Assembly (NCBI RefSeq): GCF_000719555.1
Contig: NZ_JOGX01000126.1
Location: 1-7,565, forward strand
Reading direction: 5' to 3'
Length of the DNA stretch: 7,565 bases
Source of the DNA: Streptomyces sp. NRRL F-5727
Lineage (GTDB): Bacteria > Actinomycetota > Actinomycetes > Streptomycetales > Streptomycetaceae
In this document: in pieces, positions 1 to 5,715 of the stretch
Layout: each line of letters opens with the position of its first letter
Position numbering within the stretch: the stretch's first letter is position 1
Made by a program: the position numbers and the translations under genes
The notes under the pieces: generated by a model
The model's database searches: none
Seen by the model: only the letters and a program-made list of their open reading frames with translations
Told to the model about the DNA's origin: nothing

Positions 1-1
1 C

Positions 2-979
2 CCCGGCACCGGTCACGCCCCCTCCCACCACGGCGAACTCCTCCAGGGCGTCTTCGCCGACGCCGACGGGCGCCCGCGCGCCGGCCTCGTCACCCTCCCC
101 ATGACCACCCCCGGCACCCGCGCCGACTTCACCCCCCACCCCGGCACCCCGCCCGACGCCGTCACCGTCGTCCCCACCGACCGCACCAAGGCCGCCCGCG
201 CCGCCCGCCTCGCCGTCGCCGCCTGCGCGGCACGCACCGGCCGCCCCGCCCACGGCGGCGCCCTCCGCCTCACCGGCGCCGTCCCGCTCGGCCTCGGCAT
301 GGGCAGCTCCACCAGCGACGTCCTCGCCACCGTCCGCGCCGTCGCCGACGCGTACGGGCTCCGCCTCGACCCCGGCACCACCGCCCGCCTCGCCGTCCGC
401 GCCGAACGCGCCAGCGACCCCCTCATGCTCGACGCCCGGCCCGTCCTCTTCGCCCAGCGCGAGGGCCGCGTCCTCGAAGTCCTCGGCCCCGCCCTGCCGC
501 CGCTCCTCGTCGTCGGCTGCCTCCTCGGCGGCGGCGCCCCCGTCGACACCCTCGCCCTCCCCGCCCCCGCGGCCGACGACGCCGACCTCCGCGCCTACGC
601 CCACCTCCGCGACCGGCTCCGCCGCGCCCTCGCCGACGGCGACACCGCACTCCTCGGCCGGGTCGCCACCGCCAGCGCCCGCCGCGCCCAACGCGTCCTC
701 GGACACCCGGAGTTCGACGCGCTCGTCGCCCTCGCCCGGCGTACCGGCGCCGTCGGCGTCCAGATCTCCCACAGCGGCTCCGTCGCCGGCGTCCTCCACG
801 ACCCGGACACCCCCGGCGCCGCGGCCCGCGCCGACGCGACCCGCCGCGCCCTCGACGCCCACCGCATCCCGTACACCCGCACCTTCACCGCCGGTGGCGG
901 CGGCCCCGACTCCGCCCGCCCGCCCCGCACACGGGCCGTGAGACGACCCTGGACACCGGACAGTTGCTCCCTACACTGA
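2..979 (+). CDS. GHMP-family kinase, PduX-like (5' end missing)
   Basis: The frame is open from the window edge to TGA 977-979, giving 325 residues. The true start lies upstream; the first residues, GTGHAPSHHGELLQGVF, match the N-terminal motif of PduX-type L-threonine kinases, so probably only a short stretch is missing. The GHMP ATP-binding loop is PLGLGMGSSTSDVLAT (about 284-331). A third motif, QISHSGSVAGVL (about 760-795), resembles the C-terminal HSG(T/S)V motif of PduX. Known PduX phosphorylates L-threonine with ATP to supply the aminopropanol arm of cobalamin. The substrate here is inferred only: no cobalamin genes are visible, and the next gene is an aminotransferase. The last 25 or so residues (after about 900) are Pro/Arg-rich and also hold the promoter of the next gene. 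Another GHMP substrate, such as a different hydroxy amino acid, is possible. Family confidence is high; substrate confidence is low. Confidence 0.85.
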   Translation, partial: PGTGHAPSHHGELLQGVFADADGRPRAGLVTLPMTTPGTRADFTPHPGTPPDAVTVVPTDRTKAARAARLAVAACAARTGRPAHGGALRLTGAVPLGLGMGSSTSDVLATVRAVADAYGLRLDPGTTARLAVRAERASDPLMLDARPVLFAQREGRVLEVLGPALPPLLVVGCLLGGGAPVDTLALPAPAADDADLRAYAHLRDRLRRALADGDTALLGRVATASARRAQRVLGHPEFDALVALARRTGAVGVQISHSGSVAGVLHDPDTPGAAARADATRRALDAHRIPYTRTFTAGGGGPDSARPPRTRAVRRPWTPDSCSLH

Positions 980-984
980 ACCGC
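950..984 (+). promoter_or_regulatory. Promoter for a leaderless aminotransferase transcript
   Basis: TGGACA at 950-955 matches the -35 consensus at 5 of 6 bases. A 16-nt spacer leads to TACACT at 972-977, a TANNNT -10 box. The first base of the ATG at 985 is 8 nt past the -10, where transcription would be expected to start. There is no purine-rich ribosome binding site before the ATG. These observations fit leaderless translation, which is common in actinobacteria. The promoter lies inside the last codons of the kinase gene. Confidence 0.55.
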
Positions 985-2256
985 ATGCCCTCCGCCGCCA
1001 CGACGCCCGAGACCGCGGCAGCCGCAGCCGCTACCGCCACCGCAGACGCCGCCACCGCCACCGCCGTCCCGCCCGGCACAGCGCCCAGGGCCCCGCTCGC
1101 CGCCCGGCTGGGAAACGTCGCCTCCTCGCCCGTACGCGAGATCCTGGCGCTCACGGCACGGCCCGAGGTCATCTCGTTCGCCGGCGGCCTGCCCGCCCCC
1201 GAACTCTTCGACACCGAGGGCATCAGGGCCGCCTACCAGGCCGTCCTCACCGACCAGCCGCACACCGCCCTCCAGTACTCCACCACCGAGGGCGACCCCG
1301 CGCTCCGCACCGCCGTCGCCGCCCGGCTCACCGCCCGCGGACTCCCCACCGACGCCGACGACCTGCTCGTCACCACCGGCTCCCAGCAGGCCCTCACCCT
1401 CCTCGCCACCGCACTCCTCGAACCCGGCGGCGTCGTCCTCGTCGAGGACCCCTGCTACCTCGCCGCCCTCCAGGCCTTCGGCTTCGCCGGCGCCCGCGTC
1501 GTCCCCGTCCCCACCGACGACGACGGCATCCTCCCCGAGGCGCTCGACGAGATCGCCGCCCGCGAGAGACCCACCCTGCTCTACGTCGTCCCCACCTTCC
1601 AGAACCCCACCGGCCGCACCCTCCCCGCCGCGCGCCGCGCCGCCGTCGCCGAGGCCGCCGCCCGGCACGGCTTCTGGATCGCCGAGGACGACCCGTACGG
1701 CGAACTCCGCTTCGAGGGCGAGCCCGTTCCGCACCTCGCCGGCCACCCCGCCGCCGCCGACCGCACCGCCCTCCTCGGCTCCTTCTCCAAGGTCATGGCC
1801 CCCGGACTGCGCCTCGGGTACCTGCGCGCCCCGGCCACCCTCCGCCGTGCCTGCGTCATCGCCAAGCAGGCCGCCGACCTGCACACCTCCACCGTCGACC
1901 AGGCCGCCGTCGCCCGCTACCTCCGCGACAGCGACCTCGACGCCCACGTCGTCGGCGTGCGCGCCGCCTACCGCGCCCGCCGCGACGCCCTGCTCGCGGG
2001 ACTGCCCGCCGCCCTCCCCGAGGGCAGCCGCTGGAACCGGCCCGAGGGCGGCATGTTCGTCTGGGCCACCCTCCCCGAGGGCCACGACGCCACCGCCCTC
2101 CTCGCCACCGCCGTCGGCCACGACGTCGCCTACGTCCCCGGCGCCCCCTTCTTCTCCGGCACCCCCGACCCGGCCGCCCTCCGCCTCTCCTTCACCACCC
2201 ACGCCCCCGACGAGATCGCCGAGGGCCTGCGCCGCCTGGCCAAGACCTTCGCGTGA
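985..2256 (+). CDS. PLP-dependent aminotransferase, class I/II (LysN/ARO8-like)
   Basis: A 423-residue fold-type I aminotransferase, probably cytosolic and transferring amino groups from an aromatic, branched or 2-aminoadipate-like amino acid to a 2-oxo acid. Landmarks: SFAGGLPAPELF near the start of the fold, YSTTEGDPALR, TTGSQQAL (cofactor phosphate region), NPTG at 207-210, EDDPYGEL with D235 and Y238 placed to contact the PLP ring, the Schiff-base lysine K269 in GSFSKVMAPGLRLGYL, and a C-terminal RLSF Arg. There is no N-terminal winged-helix domain, so it is not a full MocR-type regulator. Residues 4-30 are an Ala/Thr low-complexity lead. The ATG at 985 was preferred to TTG 964 because of the promoter spacing. 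It follows the kinase stop by 5 nt but probably has its own promoter. Exact substrate is not deducible; CobD-type decarboxylase was considered and is disfavoured. Confidence 0.9.
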   Translation: MPSAATTPETAAAAAATATADAATATAVPPGTAPRAPLAARLGNVASSPVREILALTARPEVISFAGGLPAPELFDTEGIRAAYQAVLTDQPHTALQYSTTEGDPALRTAVAARLTARGLPTDADDLLVTTGSQQALTLLATALLEPGGVVLVEDPCYLAALQAFGFAGARVVPVPTDDDGILPEALDEIAARERPTLLYVVPTFQNPTGRTLPAARRAAVAEAAARHGFWIAEDDPYGELRFEGEPVPHLAGHPAAADRTALLGSFSKVMAPGLRLGYLRAPATLRRACVIAKQAADLHTSTVDQAAVARYLRDSDLDAHVVGVRAAYRARRDALLAGLPAALPEGSRWNRPEGGMFVWATLPEGHDATALLATAVGHDVAYVPGAPFFSGTPDPAALRLSFTTHAPDEIAEGLRRLAKTFA

Positions 2257-2287
2257 CGCCCCACGCCCGCCCTTCGCCCGCCCGTCA

Positions 2288-2328
2288 CCCCTTCACCCGT
2301 GTCGTTGTTGGGCCGAACGGGTGAGGGG
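2288..2328. repeat. Inverted repeat upstream of the sepF-like gene
   Basis: The left arm CCCCTTCACCCGT (2288-2300) and right arm ACGGGTGAGGGG (2317-2328) pair over 12 bp with one bulged T and a 16-nt loop. No T-run follows. The right arm ends 2 nt before the GGAGG ribosome binding site at 2331-2335. It could be a weak terminator for the aminotransferase, an operator, or a leader structure affecting translation of the next gene. The pairing is seen; the role is inferred. Confidence 0.4.
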
Positions 2329-2343
2329 CGGGAGGATGGTGCC

Positions 2344-2787
2344 ATGAGTAGGTACGAGAGGTACGACGTCACCGACGAGCAGTGGGAGGGTCTGGCCCAG
2401 GTCCTGCCCCTGCGCGGCCGCGACGAATGGCCGTCCAGGGTCGATCACCGCACCATCCCCGAGCAGTACGAGTCCGTCGAGCAGCGCCGCATGGTCGTGC
2501 TGCGGGTCCAGGTCTTCGCCGACGCCCGCGAGGTCGCCGAGTACCTCATCGCCCAGATCCCGGTCCTGCTCGACCTCACCAGCGCCGACCCCGAAGTCGC
2601 CAAGCGCGTCCTCGACTTCAGCAGCGGCGTCGTCTTCGGCCTCGGCAGCGGCATGCACCGCGTCGACCGCAACGTCTTCCTGCTCGCCCCGCCCGGCACC
2701 GAGGTCGAGAACACCGGCGACGCCCCCGTGGGCGACGAGGAGGACGAGCCGGTCGGCGCCCCTCGTGCGAGCGTCCCCCGATCGTAG
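2344..2787 (+). CDS. sepF: SepF-like cell-division protein (SflA/SflB-type paralogue)
   Basis: A 147-residue protein. Residues 48-118 form a SepF (DUF552) core: RRMVVLRVQVFADAREVAEY, then IPVLLDLTS, VAKRVLDFSSGVVFGLGSGM and HRVDRNVFLLAPPG. SepF binds FtsZ and tethers it to the membrane, polymerising through this alpha/beta core. The amphipathic membrane-targeting helix expected at the SepF N-terminus is not evident; the protein begins MSRYERYDVTDEQWEGL. Streptomyces coelicolor has true SepF plus two short SepF-like proteins, SflA and SflB, that affect Z-ring and DivIVA placement. This protein's small size suggests that class, but which one cannot be told here. It ends in an acidic tail (DEEDEP, 131-136). 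The ATG at 2344 was chosen over GTG 2299 because GGAGG (2331-2335) lies 8 nt before it. The gene stands in its own unit behind an inverted repeat. Confidence 0.85.
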   Translation: MSRYERYDVTDEQWEGLAQVLPLRGRDEWPSRVDHRTIPEQYESVEQRRMVVLRVQVFADAREVAEYLIAQIPVLLDLTSADPEVAKRVLDFSSGVVFGLGSGMHRVDRNVFLLAPPGTEVENTGDAPVGDEEDEPVGAPRASVPRS

Positions 2788-2809
2788 GAAGGTCATCTCG
2801 CCGTAACGG

Positions 2810-2842
2810 TTCGTCAGCTCCACCCCTGCGTACGGTCCGATC
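2810..2842 (+). promoter_or_regulatory. Possible leaderless promoter at ATG 2843
   Basis: TACGGT at 2831-2836 fits a TANNNT -10 box, and the ATG at 2843 begins 7 nt past it, close to the geometry seen before the aminotransferase. The -35 is weak: TTCGTC at 2810-2815 with a 15-nt spacer. CGTAACGGT (2802-2810) and CGTACGGT (2829-2836) form a near-identical direct repeat. No Shine-Dalgarno sequence precedes 2843. If real, this promoter drives a reading frame different from the ATPase frame downstream. Confidence 0.35.
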
Positions 2843-3305
2843 ATGGACCTCACCGGCGGCCCCACCCTCGCCCGCACCCCCGGCCCCCGTACCCCCGATC
2901 CCCGTACGCCCGACGTCCGCATGACCGACCCCCGGACCCCCCGCCCGGACACCGTCCCCCTTCCGCGCCCGACCCCGAACCAGAACCCGACCCAGAACCC
3001 GACCTCGCCCCCGCCGTCTTCCGCCGGGGGATCCGGCCCGGGCGGCGGCGCCGGTACGAGGACGGGTACTGGGACGGGTTCGGGCACCGGGTCGGGTACG
3101 GGGGCGGGGCAGGGTGCGGGCTCGCGCGTGGGGTCGGGCGCGAGCTCGGGTGCGGGCGCGGCCGGCGCGGGAGCCCGTACCCGCGCCAGTACGCGTACCC
3201 CCGCACGGCCCGACCGTGACGCACGGGCCGACCGTGACGCACGGGCCGACCGTGACGCACGGGCCGACCGTGACGCACGGGCCGACCGTGACGCACGGGC
3301 GACCC
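2843..3305 (+). other. Low-complexity coding-like region, candidate displaced N-terminus of the ATPase
   Basis: This stretch holds no recognisable domain. From ATG 2843 a frame runs in which nearly every codon to about 3030 ends in C or G. It encodes Pro/Thr/Arg repeats (PRTPDPRTPD), an Asn-Pro-Thr stretch (NQNPTQNPT), then Gly/Thr/Ser repeats (GTGTGSGTGSGTGAG). The frame stays open to 3664, but past about 3300 it becomes Arg-rich nonsense over the ATPase, whose real frame is shifted by one base. The ATPase frame is itself free of stops back to 2925 (TGA at 2922-2924). Either a short disordered protein or leader begins here, or this is the disordered N-terminus of the ATPase separated by an indel (sequencing error or true mutation) between 2925 and 3345. 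Confidence 0.4.
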
Positions 3306-3310
3306 GTGGC
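3203..3310. repeat. 18-bp tandem repeat, five copies plus a degenerate sixth
   Basis: The unit GCACGGGCCGACCGTGAC occurs head to tail at 3203-3220 (one mismatch), 3221-3238, 3239-3256, 3257-3274 and 3275-3292. A degenerate copy at 3293-3310 matches 14 of 18 bases. The unit length is a multiple of three, so copy-number change keeps the frame. In the ATPase frame each unit reads HGPTVT with a GTG codon; in the ATG 2843 frame it reads ADRDAR-type residues; the third forward frame has TGA in every unit. It is a minisatellite-like expansion, not a CRISPR, as there are no spacers. Confidence 0.9.
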
Positions 3311-4448
3311 CGGGGCCGAGCGACCGGCCGTCGCGCGGCCCGTCGTGACCGAACTGCGGCTCTCCGCCTACGCCGGACGGCGACGCGCGACCCACCCCCT
3401 CGGTCCCGTCACCCTCTTCGCCGGACCCAGCGGCAGCGGCAAGTCCACCGTGCTCGGCGCCTACGAGGCACTCGCCCGGCTCGGCGCGGGCGACCCGCTC
3501 GCCGAGGTCTTCCCGGACCCCTCCGCCCTCGTCCCCGAGGGCGCCCTGCCCGACACCCAGGGCCGCCGCGGCTTCCGCATCGGCTGCACCGTCGACGGCC
3601 CCGTCGGGCCCGTCCGGCTCGACCTCGCCGTCCAGGCCGAGCCCGAACTCCGCATCGCCGGTGAGCGCCTCACCCGCCACGGCCGCACCCTCCTCACCAC
3701 CGCCCTCAGGGACCCCGGCCGCGCCACCGTCCAAGCCGCCTGGCTCACCGCCGGTGCCACCCCCGTCACCCGCGCCCCGCTCCCCGACGACCTCCTCGGC
3801 ACCGCCCTCCTCCCGCTGCGCGTCGCCGGGGCCACCGCGGGCCAGCGCGAGGTGCTCGCCGCCGCCGAACAGGCCGTGGTCGGCCTCAGGTCCCTCTTCC
3901 CCTGCACCCCCGACCCGGCCAGGATGCGGGCCCCCGTCCTCCCCGGCGAAGGACGGCTCCTGCGCGACTGCGGCAACCTCGCCGAGGTCCTGCACCGCAC
4001 CCACACCGCCTGCCCGCGCCGCCACCAGCGCCTCGCGGCCGTCGCCGGCGCGGGCTGCGCGGGACCCGTCACCGCCGTCGCCGTCCAGGAACTCCCCGAC
4101 GGCGCCGTCCAGGCCCTCCTCGCCAGGGACACCGGACCCGCCACCCCGCTCGGACGGCTCGGGGACGGCGAACTCCGTTACCTGGCGCTGGCGTTGACAC
4201 TGCTCACCGGCCCCGGCGTCCTCGCCATGGACCGGATCGCCGAGGTGCCGGACGCCATGCAGTGCCTCACCCTGCTCGCCGACGACCTCGACCGCGGGTT
4301 CGACGCCCGCCAGATCGCCGCGCTCCTCGGGTTGGCGGCGACCATCGCCGCCGACGGCCACATCCGGCTCATCGGCTCGGTCGGCGCGGCCGCGGCGGCG
4401 GAGGCCCGGCGGACCCCCGGGGTGGCAGTGGTAGACCTGACCCCGTGA
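3306..4448 (+). CDS. P-loop ATPase of the AAA/ABC-like (RecF/SMC-type head) class, unknown role
   Basis: Residues are numbered from GTG 3306 (380 aa). ELRLSAYAG precedes Walker A GPSGSGKST at 40-48 (K46). Near the C-terminus LGDGELRYLALAL (285-297) looks like an ABC signature motif, and GVLAMDRIAEV carries the Walker B aspartate D309, but the usual catalytic Glu is replaced by R310. The layout, with a P-loop near the N-terminus, a long middle and signature plus Walker B near the end, is that of single-chain RecF-like ATPases without a long coiled coil. ATP binding is likely; hydrolysis may be weak. The start is uncertain: GTG 3345, GTGs inside the 18-bp repeats, GTG 3114 or ATG 2843 via a frameshift are alternatives, and none has a clear ribosome binding site. 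The stop overlaps the MazG-like start in GTGA, implying translational coupling. The family is recognised; the function is not. Confidence 0.8.
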   Translation: MAGAERPAVARPVVTELRLSAYAGRRRATHPLGPVTLFAGPSGSGKSTVLGAYEALARLGAGDPLAEVFPDPSALVPEGALPDTQGRRGFRIGCTVDGPVGPVRLDLAVQAEPELRIAGERLTRHGRTLLTTALRDPGRATVQAAWLTAGATPVTRAPLPDDLLGTALLPLRVAGATAGQREVLAAAEQAVVGLRSLFPCTPDPARMRAPVLPGEGRLLRDCGNLAEVLHRTHTACPRRHQRLAAVAGAGCAGPVTAVAVQELPDGAVQALLARDTGPATPLGRLGDGELRYLALALTLLTGPGVLAMDRIAEVPDAMQCLTLLADDLDRGFDARQIAALLGLAATIAADGHIRLIGSVGAAAAAEARRTPGVAVVDLTP

Positions 4449-4831
4449 CGGACACCGAACACGACGTGGCCGGGCTCCAGCGCCGCCTCGCCGACTTCGC
4501 GGCGGCGCGCGACTGGCAGCCCTACCACACGCCCAAGAACCTGGCGGCGGCGCTCAGCGTCGAGGCGGCCGAACTCCTGGAGATCTTCCAGTGGTCGACC
4601 CCCGAGCAGGCGGAGCGGGTGATGGAGGACCCGGACTCGGCCCACCGGGTCACCGACGAGGTCGCCGACGTCCTCGCCTATCTCCTCCAGTTCTGCCACG
4701 TGCTGGAGATCGACCCACTGGCCGCCCTCGCCGCCAAGATCGACCGGAACGAGCTCCGTTTCCCGGCCCGTAGACGGGACGGAACGGACGAGTCGGGCAA
4801 CACCGGCGGCGATCGTCACTCTTCGGAGTGA
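4445..4831 (+). CDS. MazG-like nucleotide pyrophosphohydrolase
   Basis: A 128-residue all-alpha NTP pyrophosphatase of the MazG superfamily. These enzymes cleave (d)NTPs, often damaged or non-canonical ones, to NMP and pyrophosphate with Mg2+. The metal-binding pattern is present: E40 and E43 in VEAAELLEIFQW and E72 and D75 in DEVADVLAYLL. The typical ending K98-x3-N102-E-x-R-F-P107 is also present. It is a single-domain form, shorter than the two-domain E. coli MazG. Residues 108-128 are a polar tail. The GTG at 4445 was chosen because it overlaps the ATPase TGA (4446-4448) and leaves an intact fold; there is no good Shine-Dalgarno, consistent with coupling. It is the last gene before a UUCG hairpin. 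The natural substrate cannot be read from sequence. Confidence 0.88.
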   Translation: MTDTEHDVAGLQRRLADFAAARDWQPYHTPKNLAAALSVEAAELLEIFQWSTPEQAERVMEDPDSAHRVTDEVADVLAYLLQFCHVLEIDPLAALAAKIDRNELRFPARRRDGTDESGNTGGDRHSSE

Positions 4832-4836
4832 TCGCC
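4808..4836 (+). terminator. UUCG-loop hairpin terminator overlapping the MazG-like stop codon
   Basis: The arms GGCGAT + CACTC (4808-4813, 4817-4821) and GAGTG + ATCGCC (4826-4836) pair over 11 bp around a TTCG tetraloop (4822-4825), with a 3-nt bulge (4814-4816). The stop codon TGA (4829-4831) lies in the 3' arm. Only two T residues follow, so it resembles the U-poor hairpin terminators of high-GC actinobacteria rather than a classic intrinsic terminator. Confidence 0.6.
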
Positions 4837-4957
4837 TTACCTCCATCGAGCCGCCTGTCCACAGATTTCCGAATTCCTCTGGTGCGAAGGCTCGGGCGGC
4901 CTCACTCTGGGTAGTGGATTGAAGGGAAGGCAAGTCGCACGAACGGGGGCGGAGTTG

Positions 4958-5680
4958 ATGGAAGCGGAGCGGCTCGTCCAAGCCGGCCTGCACGCACTGG
5001 CCGAGAGCCGGACGGCACACGACATCGTGGCGGAAGCCTGGCAGGCCCGGGCTCTCGCCCAGGCGATAGGGAGTCACCTCGCGCTCTGCGGCCCGCTGGA
5101 GCTGCGCGGCGAGGCACGGGGACTCAGCGAGGCGGGGGAGTACCCGGCGTGGGGCTCGGACGGTCCCCGCGCCGCCCGGCTCACGGAGGTCGGCGACCCG
5201 CGCTCGGCGCTGACCGCGCTGGGCGAGCTCCTCGGGGAGGTCGGGATCGCCCTCGTCGGGGTGGCCTCGGTCACCGACGACGAGGGGCTGTACTGGCAGT
5301 GCATGGAGGCCATCGACGCCGCCGACGAGGCCGGCGACCGGGTCCGGGGCATGCTGCGCCGCCTCGACGTGCGCGAACAGACCCGGGCCCGCCCTCCCGA
5401 CCCGCCCCGGGGCCGGGCCGGGCCGCTGCCGGCCATCCCGCGGCCCGCCACCCGCACCCCGGATCCGGACCCGGTCCCGGCCCCGGACCCGGTCCCGGCG
5501 TCCGGCCCGGCACCCGGCCCGACATCCCGCACGGACCCCGAGCCCGCGCGGGACCCCGGACAGGAGCGAGACCCCAGTCAGGAGCGCGAGCCCTGTCAGG
5601 AGCGGGAGCCCGGTCAGGAAGGGGAGCCCTGTCAGGAACGGGAACGGGAGCGGGAACGCGACCGGGCCCGGGACCGGTGA
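4958..5680 (+). CDS. DUF6099-type protein with repetitive C-terminal tail
   Basis: A 240-residue protein with two parts. Residues 1-142 form a compact, largely helical domain I recognise as resembling the Streptomyces DUF6099 family: MEAERLVQAGLHALAESR, then DIVAEAWQARALAQAIGSHL, ALGELLGEVGIALVGVAS and YWQCMEAIDAADEAGDRV. Its function is unknown. Residues from about 145 are Pro-rich (DPVPAPDPVPASGPAPGP) and end in five hexapeptide repeats (199-228) and a Glu/Arg/Asp run. The tail is probably disordered and strain-variable. No signal peptide or membrane segment is seen. The ATG at 4958 was chosen because family members begin M(E/D)A.RL; TTG 4919 would add 13 residues. The only ribosome binding site candidate, GGGGGCGGAG (4945-4954), is close to the ATG. 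A 126-nt gap and a hairpin separate it from the MazG-like gene, so it is probably its own unit. Confidence 0.7.
   Translation: MEAERLVQAGLHALAESRTAHDIVAEAWQARALAQAIGSHLALCGPLELRGEARGLSEAGEYPAWGSDGPRAARLTEVGDPRSALTALGELLGEVGIALVGVASVTDDEGLYWQCMEAIDAADEAGDRVRGMLRRLDVREQTRARPPDPPRGRAGPLPAIPRPATRTPDPDPVPAPDPVPASGPAPGPTSRTDPEPARDPGQERDPSQEREPCQEREPGQEGEPCQERERERERDRARDR
5552..5641 (+). repeat. Imperfect 18-bp repeat encoding hexapeptides in the DUF6099-type tail
   Basis: Five head-to-tail 18-bp units encode DPGQER, DPSQER, EPCQER, EPGQEG and EPCQER. They are followed by a degenerate Glu/Arg/Asp run to the stop. The units diverge at a few bases each. The length equals that of the repeat near the ATPase start, but the sequences are unrelated. 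Confidence 0.85.
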
Positions 5681-5695
5681 CGGTCCTGGGCCCGG
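5662..5695. terminator. 15-bp GUGA-loop hairpin with the stop codon in its loop
   Basis: The arm CCGGGCCCGGGACCG (5662-5676) pairs with CGGTCCTGGGCCCGG (5681-5695) over 15 bp, with a single G-U pair. The loop GTGA (5677-5680) is of the GNRA type and contains the TGA stop of the DUF6099-type gene. No T-run follows. It lies between convergent genes and could terminate transcription from both sides. Confidence 0.65.
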
Positions 5696-5715
5696 GCAGA
5701 GGGGGAGGAGAGGAC

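Noticed and set aside
595..2202. 535-codon open frame on the minus strand
   Set aside because: It lies antisense to the kinase and aminotransferase, gives Gly/Glu/Val-rich sequence without any domain, and is the usual mirror frame of high-GC coding DNA.
985..2256. Aminotransferase as CobD/CobC threonine-phosphate decarboxylase
   Set aside because: The NPTG, EDDPY and SFSKVMAPGLRLGYL contexts match LysN/ARO8-type aminotransferases better, and the length exceeds typical CobD.
985..2256. Aminotransferase as a MocR-type transcription regulator
   Set aside because: There is no winged-helix domain; the N-terminus is only about 45 residues before the aminotransferase fold and is Ala/Thr low complexity.
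2802..2836. CGTAAC as a -35 box of a BldN-type sigma factor
   Set aside because: At the required 16-nt spacing the sequence is CCCTGC, not a CGTTGA-like -10; the nearest CGT motif is 21 nt away.
3203..3310. CRISPR-like array
   Set aside because: The 18-bp units abut with no spacers and have no cas genes nearby; it is a tandem coding repeat.
3310..3664. Continuation of the ATG 2843 frame beyond the repeats as a real protein
   Set aside because: Beyond about 3310 it is Arg/Pro-rich nonsense, while the overlapping frame encodes the conserved Walker A region.
2850..4361. 503-codon minus-strand frame across the ATPase
   Set aside because: Low-complexity Gly/Glu/Arg-rich product antisense to a gene with clear P-loop motifs; it is a shadow frame.
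4860..4885. Partial palindrome around the EcoRI-like GAATTC in the gap before the DUF6099-type gene
   Set aside because: The outer arms match poorly. The patch is simply AT-richer than its surroundings and may hold a promoter, but no convincing -35/-10 pair was found.
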